Source: Adiantum capillus-veneris (Eukaryota > Streptophyta > Polypodiopsida > Polypodiales > Pteridaceae). From it: a stretch of DNA of 62,000 nt. Positions 44,137-56,159 of the stretch are shown piece after piece. Every line of letters starts with the position of its first letter. Position 1 is the stretch's first letter. Position numbers and translations under genes: made by a program. The stretch is from contig CM043945.1 in assembly GCA_014529385.2 (NCBI GenBank), positions 155,316,741 to 155,378,740 on the forward strand, written 5' to 3'. The notes under the pieces were generated by a model. The model was not told the origin of the DNA. It saw only the letters and a list, made by a program, of their open reading frames with translations, and did not search any database.

Positions 44137-45896
44137 TTATTTTCCCTTTAGATAATTCAAAAACTCACTTCGAAGTTCCGTGAACAAAAGAGAATTGATC
44201 TCAGGCATATGACTAAGAGCATCAGCCACCACATTATATTTTCCTTTGCGATACCGAAGCTTTGCGTCATACTCCTGAAGGATCTCAGCCCACCTGGCCC
44301 TTTGCCCCTTCAAGTATATTTGTTGTGTAAACCATTTTATGCTTTCATGGTCAAGCACAATCTCAAACTAAGCTCCATACAAATAATGTTGCCATGTCTT
44401 TAAGGCAGACACTACTGCGTAGAGTTTGTGTTCATAAGTAGAATAATTCTACTGTGATGAATCAAGCTTCTTGATTTCAAATGCAATTGGCCCCCCCTCC
44501 TATAGAAGGACTGCTCCAATAGCACGATTACTGGCATCCGTTTCCAAAACGAATGGCTTCAAAGGATCCACAATAGCTAAAATAAGAGTTGTAGCCAATG
44601 CATCATTGAATGTATCAAAATTGTGTTGCTGAGCGGCCCCACAATGGAAGGTTTTTCCTTTGCCTTTCATCTGGTCCGTTATTGGAACAACAATATTAGC
44701 ATAGTTTTTAATGAACCTTCGATAAAAACCTGCAAATCCTAAGAATATATGTAACTCTTCTAGATTTTTAGGAGAAGGCCACCTCCGAATGGCATCCACT
44801 TTGGATCGATCCATGTGCAGCCGAGTAGCTGAGATAACATGCCCTAAATAGCGAATTCCTCCTTGAGAAAATCACATTTTGATTCTTTGGTATATAGATT
44901 ATTTGTTCATAACAATTCAAACACATGCCTCAAATGTTGCAAGTGCTCTTCCTTAGAAGCACTATATACGAGAATGTCATCAAGAAAAATGATAACAAAT
45001 TTGCCCAAGTAAGGTCTCAAGACACTATCCATGAGTGTCATGAATGTTGCGGTGCATTGCTTAAACCAAAAGGCATAACCAAAAACTCGTAATGTCTAAA
45101 CCTTGTTTGGAATGCAGTTTTGGGTATATCAGCAAGTCAAATACGTACTTGGTGATAGCCCCCGACTGCAAGTCTATGTTCATAAAAATATGAGCATGAG
45201 TGAGTTTGTCAAACAACTCATCCATGCGTGGTAATGCGTATTTGTTCTTAACAGTGACCGCATTTAATCCACGGTAGTATACGCACATGTTTATATTACC
45301 ATCCTTTTTCTTCACTAATAGATAGGAGAAGCCGATGGTGAAGAACTTGGTTGAATAAACCCTCTGCTAAGATAGTCAGAAAGCTTACGTTCCACCTCAG
45401 TAGCTTCAAAATAAATCATTTTGTAGAGTGGTTTATTGACTGGTTTATTGCCTGCAACCACGTCTATGCCATGTTGAACAGATCGTGTCGGCGGTAATCT
45501 TGATGGCAAATCATTAGGAAAAAAATCGTGAAATTCTATTAATAAATTTTTTAACTGACTAGCAACCTTTGCTTGTTGAGAAGTAGCCATTGCTAGAAGA
45601 CATGAGAGAGAAGCATGCGGCATTGAGGAATCTTCAACAGATTCAAAATTGGAAAGAAAATGACACAATGAGTAACACAAGAAAACTGCTTCTATTTCAT
45701 TATCAGAAGTGAGCTTCATAAGCTCTGTTGTACATATCAATGGTGAGAAAGGAACATCCTTCTCTCCTAACAACAACACATGTAAGCCATGGGATTCAAA
45801 CATCAGATTGTTGTGCTCATAGCTACGCTTCAGGGATGGTCCTAGGCTATGCAACCATTCTCTACCAAGTACCACATCTGCCCACTCCATATTCAT
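44137..45896 (-). pseudogene. Gypsy C reverse transcriptase and RNase H, broken
   Basis: RT: K-K-K-D-G-N-I-N-M-C-V-Y-Y-R near 45310, N-I-D-L-Q-S-G, and on the minus strand near 44960-45000 F-L-D-D-I-L-V-Y-S with catalytic Asp-Asp intact. Thumb: F-L-G-F-A-G-F-Y-R-R-F-I. RNase H: V-L-E-T-D-A-S-N-R-A-I-G-A-V-L near 44510, and V-A-D-A-L-S-H near 44220. The linker at 45896-45320 connects to protease. Several frameshifts and stops. Confidence 0.85.
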
Positions 45897-45899
45897 AAC

Positions 45900-46400
45900 C
45901 TAGAAATCCAAGGATGTGGAATAGCCTTGAATTTCCAACGGTAGAGCTCTGACTTGAGTATCCCATACTTTGGCATCATAAACGTTCATCATTGCTACCT
46001 TGTAGCGGTGGGAACTCGGAGTTTGGGGCAACTTGAGTTTTTTCACTAATCCGCAGTTAATGAAATTGTGAGTAGCACCATCATCCACCAAGATACGCAC
46101 CTTGTGTCCTTGTAGAGATCCGTGCATACGCACTAACTCATGAGAACCAAAGGTCTGTTGCCACATGGAAGCTGTGATACAACATTCATGCACCATCTCG
46201 ATGTGTGTTGCCTCCACCTTGGAGAAACATGAGGAAGACTCAAGAGGTAGCAATTGCACCGTGTGCACTGCTTTCTCCTTACTTTGAGCAGCAAATTCCC
46301 CCTTGGGACAATCCTTTTTGCCATGGCCGCTTCCCAAGCATTGAAAGCATAACTTCTCTTTTTTAGCCTTCTCAAATTCCTCAGAAGAGAGAGGCCCGCG
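45900..46400 (-). pseudogene. Gypsy C protease and gag knuckle remnant
   Basis: At about 46120-46080 the minus strand reads V-D-D-G-A-T-H-N-F-I-N, a retropepsin loop of the D-S-G-A type with Ser changed to Asp. A degraded knuckle lies near 46330 (C-L-G-S-G-H-G-K-K-D-C in the local frame). Confidence 0.75.
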
Positions 46401-46565
46401 AGAACCCTTGAGTTTTTCAGTTGCTTTGGAATTGGCTATTAGAAATTTCCTTTTATTGTGCCCATGTTGTGTGCATGTATTACCATGTATATTGCAAGCA
46501 CGTGATTATTATGTGATTTCTGTTCATCTGGATCATCATGAATGTGGACTTTCACTATGGCCTCC

Positions 46566-47175
46566 TCAAGGGTCTTGAGTCTTGACATGCTTCTTAAGCT
46601 CTAGCGTCAGACCACGGATAAACCCACTTACTTGTTGAAAGGTGTCTAGCCCTTCCAACTTGAGGATAACATCCCAATAGTGAGAGATATATTCAAGCAA
46701 TGATGGATGTTGGTGCGTGTAACACGTGTCCCAAGCCGTCCAATTTCTATCTGCCTCATTCGTGGACAGAAAATCTTTTCGAAACATAGCCTCAAAGGCT
46801 ATCCAACTCTGTGGTATGATATTCTTCTCCTTGAGAGACATCCACCATTTATAGGCCTTGCCTTCCAGAGTCAGACTTGTCTATAGTGCTTTGACTGCAT
46901 CCGGAGTACACCGTAAGGCATGAATTCCATCCCACTTGCTGAGAAAGATATTCACTGCATCCTTATTGCGGTCTCGGTCCTCCTCTTAAAAGTTGGTGAC
47001 TTTGTATTTTTCGACAAGTTGTCCACCTCCTTTGCAGTGAGAGAGAGCAGAGAATCCGGAGATGGACCTTGTCCATAGTGAAACCCCTTTTAGCCGACTT
47101 TAAACCACGAGAATGTTTCCGCATATCGACCTTGCCAATCCATCCAACCGTCAATCCAAAAAATCAGGATAACCT
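46566..47175 (-). pseudogene. Gypsy C gag remnant
   Basis: W-I-A-F-E-A-M-F-R-K-D-F-L, Y-I-S-H-Y-W-D-V-I-L-K-L and F-I-R-G-L at 46841-46566 fit Retrotrans_gag. The more N-terminal part up to about 47175 is frameshifted. The N-terminus is uncertain. Confidence 0.65.
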
Positions 47176-47279
47176 TCTGGCACAACACCGCCATCAACTA
47201 GCACAAACTGCAACTTATAGTATCTTGCTCCAAGATCAGTTTGATGATTCGTCACTTCTTTCTAACTCCATGTAGTGCA

Positions 47280-47909
47280 TACTACCATCAAGAATCGTGC
47301 AAAGCTTCAAAAATATTTAGATGGCACATTTTGCAATGGAGTCAATCAAGCTCAGAATTAGCCCCCGCTGAAACTTCAAAACCTTGTATCTTGGCAGTTG
47401 GGACTCCAAATGTCAATCCAAAAATACCAACACACTCCACATCTCAAGCTCTACATTCTCAAGAAAAAAACCAGCCCTTCAAGCCTCTTTACTTGCCATC
47501 CCATTTGGCTCATTTTGGAGCCCTTTTGGCCTAAAACACCTCATCAGACATACACTTCAGCTATCACCTGCCTACCTAAGGTCCTTGTACCTACTCCAAC
47601 CCTTTGTCATGCACCTGCTAGCATACACAACATTGCTTGTGGCCTCTACCATGGTCGACACACTTTAGTTTCACCGACGTACTGTTACCATATACATGTG
47701 GTAGTGATGTTTGTGAACACGCTAGAACCACAAGGGCATTTTTTCCCTCTTTAGGAGGTTTTTTCCCTTATGCATTGTATATACGCCCATCACTCTAGGG
47801 CTATCTATCTTTCCATTTCACACTAATTAATACACTCTCTATTGTGTGCCTTGAGCTTCCTTCATCTTCTCCAAGCTGTGTGTGTTTTTTTGCAACCCTA
47901 ATTCAAACA
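47280..47909 (+). repeat. Probable 5' LTR of copia relict E
   Basis: The stretch ends TTCAAACA at 47909, two bases before a PBS. The left limit is a guess, set just right of the gypsy C gag; a TG near 47272 could be the start. The 3' LTR is not seen, so this rests on position alone. A TATA-like TGTATATACG is near 47778. Confidence 0.4.
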
Positions 47910-47910
47910 A

Positions 47911-47926
47911 TTGGTATCAAAGCAGG
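47911..47926 (+). other. Primer binding site of copia relict E
   Basis: TTGGTATCAAAGCAGG matches the tRNA-iMet PBS with one change. Confidence 0.65.
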
Positions 47927-48229
47927 TTGCATCCTCCCGGGCTTAGTCGACAGCAGCTCCAGCACATGCTTGTTCACTTTCTCCGATTTCAGTGAGCTTT
48001 GGTGAGTGTTTGTAGGTCGTGTAAAATTTCGGGAGTGCTCATAGAGCTTAGTATGCTCAGATTTTTTATTTGGGCTGATTTCGGCCTCCGTTTCCATTAC
48101 ACGCAGTACTGCCCATGCTATTTTGTCATTTTGTGAAGAATTTTTGTCAATGCCGTTTTTTGCAACAGGTTCTTGTGTCAAAGGGCGTTTGAAATATTGT
48201 GTAGGGCATTGATGTACGTCCTAGTTCTA

Positions 48230-49180
48230 AGAATGTAGGCGATGTTGAGGATGTTGTAGGTCATCCTGCATGGATTGCTGCTGTAAGAGTTGTTTTGCCT
48301 ACGATAGAAAAAGCTCGTTGGGATGTAAAGGATACGCAGGCTCATGCATTTATTGCATTTTCTGTGAAATGCACCATTACTCCTCACATTTGTTCAACGA
48401 AATCTAATCTACAAAGCAATCTTGGGATATTCTTGCCGGTCTTTATGCAAGTTGCAATAATGAGGCTAAAATTGCAATGCTGCGTAAAGAGATGGAGTCA
48501 AAGATTATGCATGAGGAAGATGATATGGACAGTTTCTTTGCTGGTGTCAAGGATATCAATGAGCAACATATTTCTGCAGGTGAATTCATTTCAAACAATT
48601 CCCTTGTGCAGACTATTCTTGATGCCTTACCAGACTTTTGCTAGTACTTGGAGACTGATGACTTAAGGAAATTCTGAAGTTGTCAAGTTTGATGCATTGT
48701 GCACATTGCTGTTGCAAGAGTCACTTCAAGACTAGATAGCATGCAATTAAACAGGATTTTATTGCTTCTCAAAGAAAGGGGGTACCATGAATGCAGCCAC
48801 TTCTTATGGTTCTTCTACGAGTGGAAAATCACATGTTCCTAATGCTTCTGCTGGCAGCAATTCGTCTTGAAATTCTGGTGATAAGGGCAAAAGGAAGATG
48901 CGTTGCCATTATTGTAAAGCTAATGATCACTTGATCAAGCATTGTCCTAAGTTGAAGGCCAAAGAGGCTAAGAAGAAAGAGGATGGTTCCACTGCAAGTG
49001 CTGGTTCCACTACAAATGCAGCCATTGTTGAGTCTTCTGTAAAAGGAGAATGTGATGCTGATGTTGATGCATAATGGGATTTTAGTGCAGAGTGCACTTA
49101 CAATCTTGATGTCCATGATGCATGCATGTCAGTTTTTGTAGATTCACATGTGTGGTATTTTGATAATGGTGCTATAAGCA
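48230..49180 (+). pseudogene. Copia gag and protease start, relict E
   Basis: Broken UBN2-type Gag: W-D-I-L-A-G-L-Y-A-S near 48424, F-F-A-G-V-K-D-I-N-E near 48536, and L-V-Q-T-I-L-D-A-L-P-D near 48602, then a TAG. A CCHC knuckle C-H-Y-C-K-A-N-D-H-L-I-K-H-C is intact at about 48903-48946. The protease begins at about 49140 as V-W-Y-F-D-N-G-A, with Ser of the D-S-G loop replaced by Asn. Coding ends abruptly at about 49175; no integrase or RT follows. Confidence 0.78.
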
Positions 49181-49840
49181 TCCCATCGTTCACCTAAGTT
49201 TCAGATTGAGTTCGATGTATCAAAATACATATGGAACACATCCCAAGGAGAAGGCAAGTGTACTCAATCATACCAAAAAGCTATAAAGCAATCTGTAATA
49301 GCATGCCTTTCAACTTTTAAGTTGTAACCACTTGATTTTCAATATACTTCTTGATTTTACAAATAATGCAATTTTATCATAAATTTGGTTTTGTGTCCCT
49401 TGTGGGCACTGTGTATACAACCGGTAGCAAAAAACTACATTGTATGTAGGTTACTACTATCTTTACTATCAACAAACTGGGTAAGACAACTAGCTTATTG
49501 CTTAGGTTTACTAGCTAAGTGTAAGAAGCAGCACTCAATATACTACCATTGCATTCGTAAGGTTTACAAAACATAAAACTATGCCAACAGTGCACAAGGT
49601 ATGGCCCCAAAATTTACAATAGGACAAAATTTGATCCTTACTATCTAAAATGAAAGTCAGAACATGTATAAACATTGATAAGGTGATCTCATTATGATAT
49701 TAACAATTTTTCATCACAATACATAATTTTACAAGTATGCAAAGAGTCTGCTACTCTTGAAAATGCTTGTGGCACCCTGGGTGCTTGTACTTATAGTACC
49801 CAGTGTGCTTATGCTCCTGTTTTTTCTGAGCCTCTGGTTT
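49181..49840. other. Unrecognised AT-rich stretch
   Basis: I see no gene, element end or repeat array here. Confidence 0.4.
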
Positions 49841-49849
49841 GTGCATTTT

Positions 49850-50760
49850 CCTTTCTACTTCAAGTTGCTATTGTTTCTCTAATATTTCCCTCTCAAGCCG
49901 TTTCCTCTCATGCCTTTCAGCTTCTTTATTAGCCTCCCTTTGTCTTCGATGGTTCTCTGTCCTCCAAATGGCCTCATCACTTGCTCGTAGATCTGATTCT
50001 AGCTTGTTGAGGACTCCATTAAAAAAGGCCTGTATCAAACGCATTGTTGGCTGTACATGTTGCACGGTCCTTTGATTGTAGCCATAGAAATATCTAGGGA
50101 GACAAAGTGTCTACCAAGAATTGTGGTTGTTGTTCAACAGTCTAGTCCTCTAACTTGGGAGTAATAAGCCAAGTTCCTTTAGGGTTTCGGCACACTTGGT
50201 TCTTACTATCATCAATGATTAGATGTTTTTGGTCTTGAATTGCATTAAGCCCCTCCAAAGAATGCTCAAGTTCTTGAAGAACAAAAGCTTATTACACGTC
50301 ATCCAATGATTTCCACTACAATTCTCATGTGCAAGAACACATGCCATCCTTGCCCACTGCAGTTTGAATATTGTATCTAATATTTCATTTACTTTACACT
50401 ACTAGTTTTAGCTCCATACACATGGAAAAATTGGAGGCACCAATTTAAAAATCGGTGGCTATCTTTGTGACAAAAATGCATACTACTTATCTTGCATACA
50501 ATACTTTATCATTTCCCTTGCATATTCATGGGAATCTTCACCATGAAGTGACTCTACAACTTGAACCAACATGCCATTCAAATCAAGAACTAGAGTGCAC
50601 TTATTGTCAACCAACAGCTTGGGCACCCATATTGGATTGATGGAGGAAACCATTCGGCAAAAAATAACTTCCCCTAATGGATGAACAAAACTTTGAGTAC
50701 TCATCAATTTTCCTATGGTGTTTAAGGTAGTAGTTTGGGCGCTTCTCAATCTCATCTTTT
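49850..50760 (-). pseudogene. FCP1/NIF-like HAD phosphatase fragment, decayed
   Basis: The minus strand from 50755 reads, about 50 residues in, C-T-L-V-L-D-L-N-G-M-L-V, the D-x-D/N-G motif of FCP1/NIF-type HAD phosphatases. After a likely intron or gap (50480-50400), two overlapping frames at 50395-50150 give H-E-N-C-S-G and K-L-L-F-F-K-N-L-S-I-L-W, then H-L-I-I-D-D-S-K-N-Q-V and R-N-P-K-G-T-W-L-I. These fit HAD motif III (Lys) and motif IV (D-D-S). A charged helical stretch (R-R-Q-R-E-A-N-K-E-A-E-R-H-E-R) follows to about 49868. Such enzymes dephosphorylate proteins such as the RNA polymerase II tail. Frameshift and stops show decay. It may be a dying gene or a fragment carried by a transposon. 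Confidence 0.5.
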
Positions 50761-51336
50761 TCTCTTCTTAGCTATTAGACCTTGGCAATATTCCTTTTTC
50801 GTATCTTTTTCAATGCAGTGGAAAAAATCATATCATGCAAGGAGATTACTTGTAGTTTCTCTTTCCCTACGACACAGTAAAGGTATGGAATGAAGACATC
50901 ATAAAGGACAAGCAAAAACTAATGAACCCTTTCATAGAGACATAATTATGTCAAAAAGAATTACTTCATTATAAGTATTTAGAGAGATGCGTGACATAAG
51001 ATGTGCATCTTTCTAGCACTTCAAAATTTGGGCACAGCAGCAGAGAACATGGTTAGAATAGTTTCTTGCAAGCACGTGAGCGAATGGATTTGTTTTCACC
51101 TTATGACACGCCACTCATATGGACTCGTTGATCATGTAGGCTGCCCTTATGTTAGATCTTCTCCTGGCCATCTCACGGCATCCTCTATACATTGCTCATC
51201 ATATCATTCATACGATTGAGCATATCCTCTATGGCATTCATTGGAGCCACCGCAGTGGGTCCTACTTGTGCTAGCACAATAGATGTGGCTCACTCACTCT
51301 GGTATCCTCTTTAATTCTTTCCTCACTATTGGATAG

Positions 51337-51425
51337 CTTGGATCTCTAGGGTCGACGGGGAAAGCATTGGGCTTCTGGATGTGAGAGAGTTGAGAGAGAC
51401 AGAGGCAGAAAGATAGAAACAATGA
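51337..51425. repeat. Direct repeat, copy 1
   Basis: GAGAGAGTTGAGAGAG, AGGCAGAAAGATAGAAACAA and GGATCTCTAGGGTCGAC match, in order, the copy at 53156-53245 (about 80-85% by eye). Confidence 0.8.
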
Positions 51426-51759
51426 TAGGCTGCCCAAAATATGTGCGCATTTTTCAAGCTTCAATAAACATAACACCATACCTTGGCCCCAATAACATGC
51501 ATCCACATTAAATTTGGTTCCACAAAATCTGGATCCACTCTTTTTGAACTTCATACTAAGCAAATAGCACATGTATTCTTTGCAAATCATGGAAACCTGT
51601 CCTGAATTAAAGGAAATCATCTAAATTCTATTGGTGATTGGTAAAAGAATCTGTCCTTTGGCATGCATACAAGAATAGCTACTCCCCTTTGTTAGTAACC
51701 ATAAAATCCCTCAAATGATCACTAATAAGGAAAATACCATAAAAGATCCATACCCTACA

Positions 51760-53135
51760 TATCCCTTGAAGAACATAGCAAGTATTTGGTTTCCTTGCCA
51801 CCTTGGTAGACGAGTGGGCGTACCTCTTCACCCCCTCCAACTTTTAAATCTTTATAGCCTTGTTGGTATCCCATTCCCACATAATCCAGCTATATATTTT
51901 GGAGCAGCACCACACATATAGACTTGTCTACGCATATCTTCTTTGCCTGATCTTCTTCAAAAAAAAAAAAGTGTCTATTGGAAACCCATCCTCCCTGTGT
52001 AAAACCTGCACCCCCTCTGAATAAGGATTCCCATCAATAGGGATATCACCACATGCTGGACCATATGCATGTAAGCCACATAGAAAAGCATCAATGATTC
52101 CATCCTCATCTTGAATTACATCAGCATCATATGCATGCCCTTCCTTTTCAGTACACGTGAGCGTTTTCTCTTGTTCATACTACATATCCAATGATACATT
52201 CATGGTATCTTGTGCAGTTTCCACATCATAACAATCATCTTCTTTTAGAATCAAATACTTTTCACATACCTGCAAAAAGTTTGTAGGCATGATATTCCTT
52301 TGTGAGCAGATGAAAGAGTAGCTGATAGATTCTTAAATTGCATCATATGGGTTGATAATGACATAGCCATTACTTCTCTAGAAAAGTTTTCATCCACCTC
52401 TACTTCTGATTTTGATGGCCCTTCATCTTGCTTAATCTTCCAAAATGCATTGTTCTTCAAGAAGAAATCTAAAAGACCCAATTTAGTATAAGCTTTTTCA
52501 ACTATGTATTCATCTTTGACATAAATTAGTTGCTCATCTTCCTATAGACATGCATCAACCATGGGTTCTAGCTTGGCACTAAGAGATCCTTGAACACTCA
52601 CAAAGCTTGATATTTTCTCAAACAATTGATCACATGTTTCTTCTCGAGTATCCTTTGTATGAAAAAGAGAGCCCTCCAATTGCAAGACTAAAAAGCATGC
52701 ACTTACTTGACAAATGGCCTCTTCAAAAGTTTGCCAGCAATCCCCATATGCTTTGCATAGTCCTTGCATATACTCATACAGATGGACTTACAATCTCCTG
52801 AAACACCATGATCGTATGATCATCATATACATCTCTGAGTCACATCTCAAATCTATAGAAAGAAAGATATTCCTCTACATTCTTCCCATCAAGAACACCC
52901 TTTGCAATATATCTATGATCAAGTGATGCTCCCACCCCTTCATTTACTTCTTTTTAGGTCGAATCATCTTCATTGATTGATAATTTATCAATCATTTGCA
53001 TCACATTCCCAAAATTTGGAGTCTGTTGTATTTCTTTAGAGAATTTCATTACTTTCAGGTATTGTGAATTTCAGTGTATCCTTCCTTGTTGCTCCATCTT
53101 CACTCTCTCACCCCGATCAATTTTGGGTCAATTTA
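51760..53135 (-). pseudogene. Decayed coding region, possibly gag-like
   Basis: Long stretches of plausible protein on the minus strand, with few stops. About 53080-52810 has I-D-K-L-S-I-N-E-D-D and F-Y-R-F-E-M; 52769-52256 is open except for one TAG near 52544; 52265-51900 (D-V-I-Q-D-E-D-G-I-I-D-A-F) is open except for one TAG. TTTTTGCAG at about 52268 could be a splice acceptor. The first part resembles retroelement Gag in style, but I recognise no domain with certainty. It lies between two copies of a direct repeat and in the same orientation as the FCP1-like fragment, so the two may once have been one gene. Confidence 0.4.
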
Positions 53136-53155
53136 CCAAAGATTTCTGAGAGCAT

Positions 53156-53245
53156 GGATCTCCAGGGTTGACCGAGAAAGCGTCCAGGTTCTGGCTCTGA
53201 GAGAGTTGAGAGAGTCATAGGCAGAAAGATAGAAACAATGAGAAA
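53156..53245. repeat. Direct repeat, copy 2
   Basis: See the copy at 51337-51425, about 1.8 kb away. The two copies bracket most of the decayed coding region. Confidence 0.8.
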
Positions 53246-54950
53246 TTTGCAACACAGATACAACCCAACACTGAATTCCTTAATTATCTAAAATCATATA
53301 CAAAATGCGGTTCAAATTGACCCTTGGTAATCACGAAAAACCTATTAAAAATAACATGCTTTTCAGGAAGGTATTGAACCTCTAACTGTGAGAGCTTGTG
53401 AGGAGGTAGCAAAGGATTCACTCCATGAAGTGTGATGTTTGTTGGTGAATACTTGAAGTGCAGCCAAAGAAGGCTCTCTCTCACCCTCTCATGTACACAT
53501 CCTCTCAAAATAAGACAAAGATGAAAACATCCAAGATTTGATCATGTTTAATCAAGGGTAGGATGAAAGGATTTATTGATGCATTTATAGCGGCTAATTT
53601 TTGTCTTCCAAACAAACCCCGAGTTGTTCTTTGAAACTGTAATTTTGTACTCACAATGATGTATATATTTTGCCTAGTGATTGGATTGAGTTGTGTTTGT
53701 AAGTCTTCATGGTTCATAATCAATCAAGACTCGCCCTCTAGAGAAAAATAAATATGTGCACATCGCATGAGCTAGAATAATCTAAGAGTGGTAGAATAAT
53801 GGGGAGTGGTGAGAGAAGAATTTCTTATATTCTTTCAGGTCCAAAAAGAAATATAATTCTTTGTTGGATGTGAATTCTTTGTCTTAAACACACATAAGAC
53901 CTAAGATATTGCAAAGGGTGACAGTTGGCATCAAGTGGGTTATTCATTAAAGATAATATAAGCATATAGAAAAGGATCTGGTTATGGCTGGTAGCTAGAG
54001 ATAGAGGTAGAGGCTTATGTAGAGATAGATAGGTGATTATGGAGCAAGATAGTTGGAGAGATATATTAGCAAAGAATATAATGGAGAGAGATAGATTTTG
54101 TTAGAGAAGGAGATAAAAGTTAGAGATATAGGTTGGATTAGAGATGAAAAAGACAACAACAAGAAACCAACAAAATCTCAAAATAAAACACATCTTACTT
54201 AACAAACCCTTCGGGAGTTATTCATCATTTTGATGGAGAGAGAAGAAGAGGGAAGACTTAAAGTCTTGATTGATGCACCAAGTTCAAGTCCCTCTTTGAT
54301 TAGAGTTGATCTTCCAAGGATTGCTTACAAGATTGGCTAGTCTTTGTCAAGGCTTATGTTTATGGCTAAGTACATTTAGACATTAATCCTCTCACTCTCT
54401 ACTAATGAATGGTTTTTAAGGAAGAAGAGGTCCCCTTTTATAGGTGAAGGGAACCCCCAAGGGTTACACAAGAAAGAGAGGAGCCAGTGTGAACAAGAGC
54501 TAGCAAAGTTTGAAATGGGTTGTCCCTGCATGTTGTGGACAGACTAGGTTCACCATTTTGAGCATATCTCCTCAACCATGGCTCCAATTTTTTTATTAAA
54601 AAAATAGGAGCAAAAAATTCATCTCATGAGATATGACCCCCATTTTATATACGTTTTTCAATTTGGATGGAAACCATGTGTTAAAAAATCATCAAAATAG
54701 GGTATCTTTCTGTCAGCAAAAGTATTCTTGTGATCCCCTTAGCCTAGACTTTCATTTGATTCCAATGGACACCTCATGCAATATGAAAAAGCATGGCATT
54801 GCTCTCTTGGATAAAGTTTTGTACGTATCCTTGCAATCATGCATTAAAATAGGTGCATCTTTGAGAATTATGCTAGTGTCCGACTAGGATTTGATACATT
54901 CCTAGTAGCTATAAAAAAGACATTAAGAAATATGAAAAATACATAGTATA
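53246..54950. other. Unrecognised stretch
   Basis: No gene or element end is supported. A (TA)n run lies at about 54947-54962. Near 54000-54140 there is a low-complexity AGAGATAGA-rich region. Confidence 0.4.
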
Positions 54951-55289
54951 TATATATATATTGGAAATTACACTAGCTATAGGATCTAACAGAGTGTGAC
55001 GTGATAATGGGATAGTAGAAAGAAAGAACCAATGCTTTTTTTCCCGAGTTAAAGAGGCATAGCTATTGACACCTTTACCTATATTACTTTCTAATGGTAA
55101 AGTAAAAGTAGATTATCTTTGGGATAGATACTAGGATGAAATAGGAGGCTTGATATTATATTTATGCATACATATGTACATTATGGTAAATATACTCATG
55201 CATCTAAAAAGTCACAAAATAAATCACCTAGCCTTTGTTCCCACTATCTATGTGCCACATCACGACATCCACCCCCTCTAAACCTGCAC

Positions 55290-55900
55290 ATCCTCTGGTA
55301 TGTGCCACATTTGAATTTCTACAGATTCAATACTCTTATAGATCTTCCATGCTTTCATCTTCATTAATAGATTCCAATGCTTTATCTTCACTTTTATGTT
55401 CACCTATGTTTTGCTCTTCCTCTTCCTCAACATCTTCTAGATCATTGTCTTCTCTTCTCTTAAAGCCTTTGATCCTTTTCCTTGCAATGGGAACCTATAT
55501 TTTTGTACGAGCTAGTTCAAAAAAGCTATAAGTAGCATTTTCATGCACATGATTTACAACATACATTACAAGCTATCTTTTTGAGAACTTACGCATGACT
55601 ATGTGCTGGTTATCAAGGCTACTATCATACACTAAAACTCAGTCACCTTTGTCAATTTCTTTACTCTTGAGCTGATGTCGCTTATCAAAGTATTCCTTGT
55701 TTTCCAATCTTGCATTTTCAGTCACTCTTTTCTAGCCTCAACGTCTCCAAGTCTTCTCTCTAGTTGCCTTATACGCAATGCAAGGAAACTCTTGCATGAG
55801 CTTTACTTGAGTCTCTTTATTACATATAACCCTTTGTGGTGTAACACCCTTTTGTTTGGGATTCTTCCACAAGTAACCATCCCTAAAAAATTACCCATAT
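55290..55900 (-). pseudogene. Relict F integrase ends without catalytic core
   Basis: At 55880-55770 the frame gives D-G-Y-L-W-K-N-P-K-Q-K-G-V and L-M-Q-E-F, the start of an integrase zinc domain. Within about 150 bp it passes to C-terminal sequence: Y-F-D-K-R-H-Q-L-K, V-L-V-Y-D-S-S-L-D-N-Q-H and R-K-F-S-K-R, then an acidic tail (E-D-V-E-E-E-E-E-Q). The DDE core of some 150 residues is absent, so it could not integrate. Confidence 0.7.
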
Positions 55901-56159
55901 GATTTCCCACATATCCTTCTAAACTCTTGCTCAAACCAATCATCCTGTTTTATTAGAGTAATCAAATAACTTGAAATAAGAAGCCAATCACCTTCATAAA
56001 GCTCTTTCAAGAACAATTCAAGTCGTTTAGACATGCAGACATTGTTACCTTTGACATGAGAGATGGAGTAAAACTTCGTGTCCACATAATCTCCCTCATC
56101 AATAATCTGTGAATCATCTTCATACCTTGCCCTTGATAGCATATCTACCACTGTATATT

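Larger units (their letters stand above)
42510..47175 (-). mobile_element. Ty3/gypsy element C, decayed, 5' end not found
   Basis: Minus strand, from 3' LTR (42510-42649) through pol to gag. It lies against gypsy B at 42509/42510 and removes the rest of B. It belongs to the same short-LTR family as the element at 1-479. No 5' LTR copy was found beyond 47175, so it is probably 5'-truncated. Confidence 0.8.
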
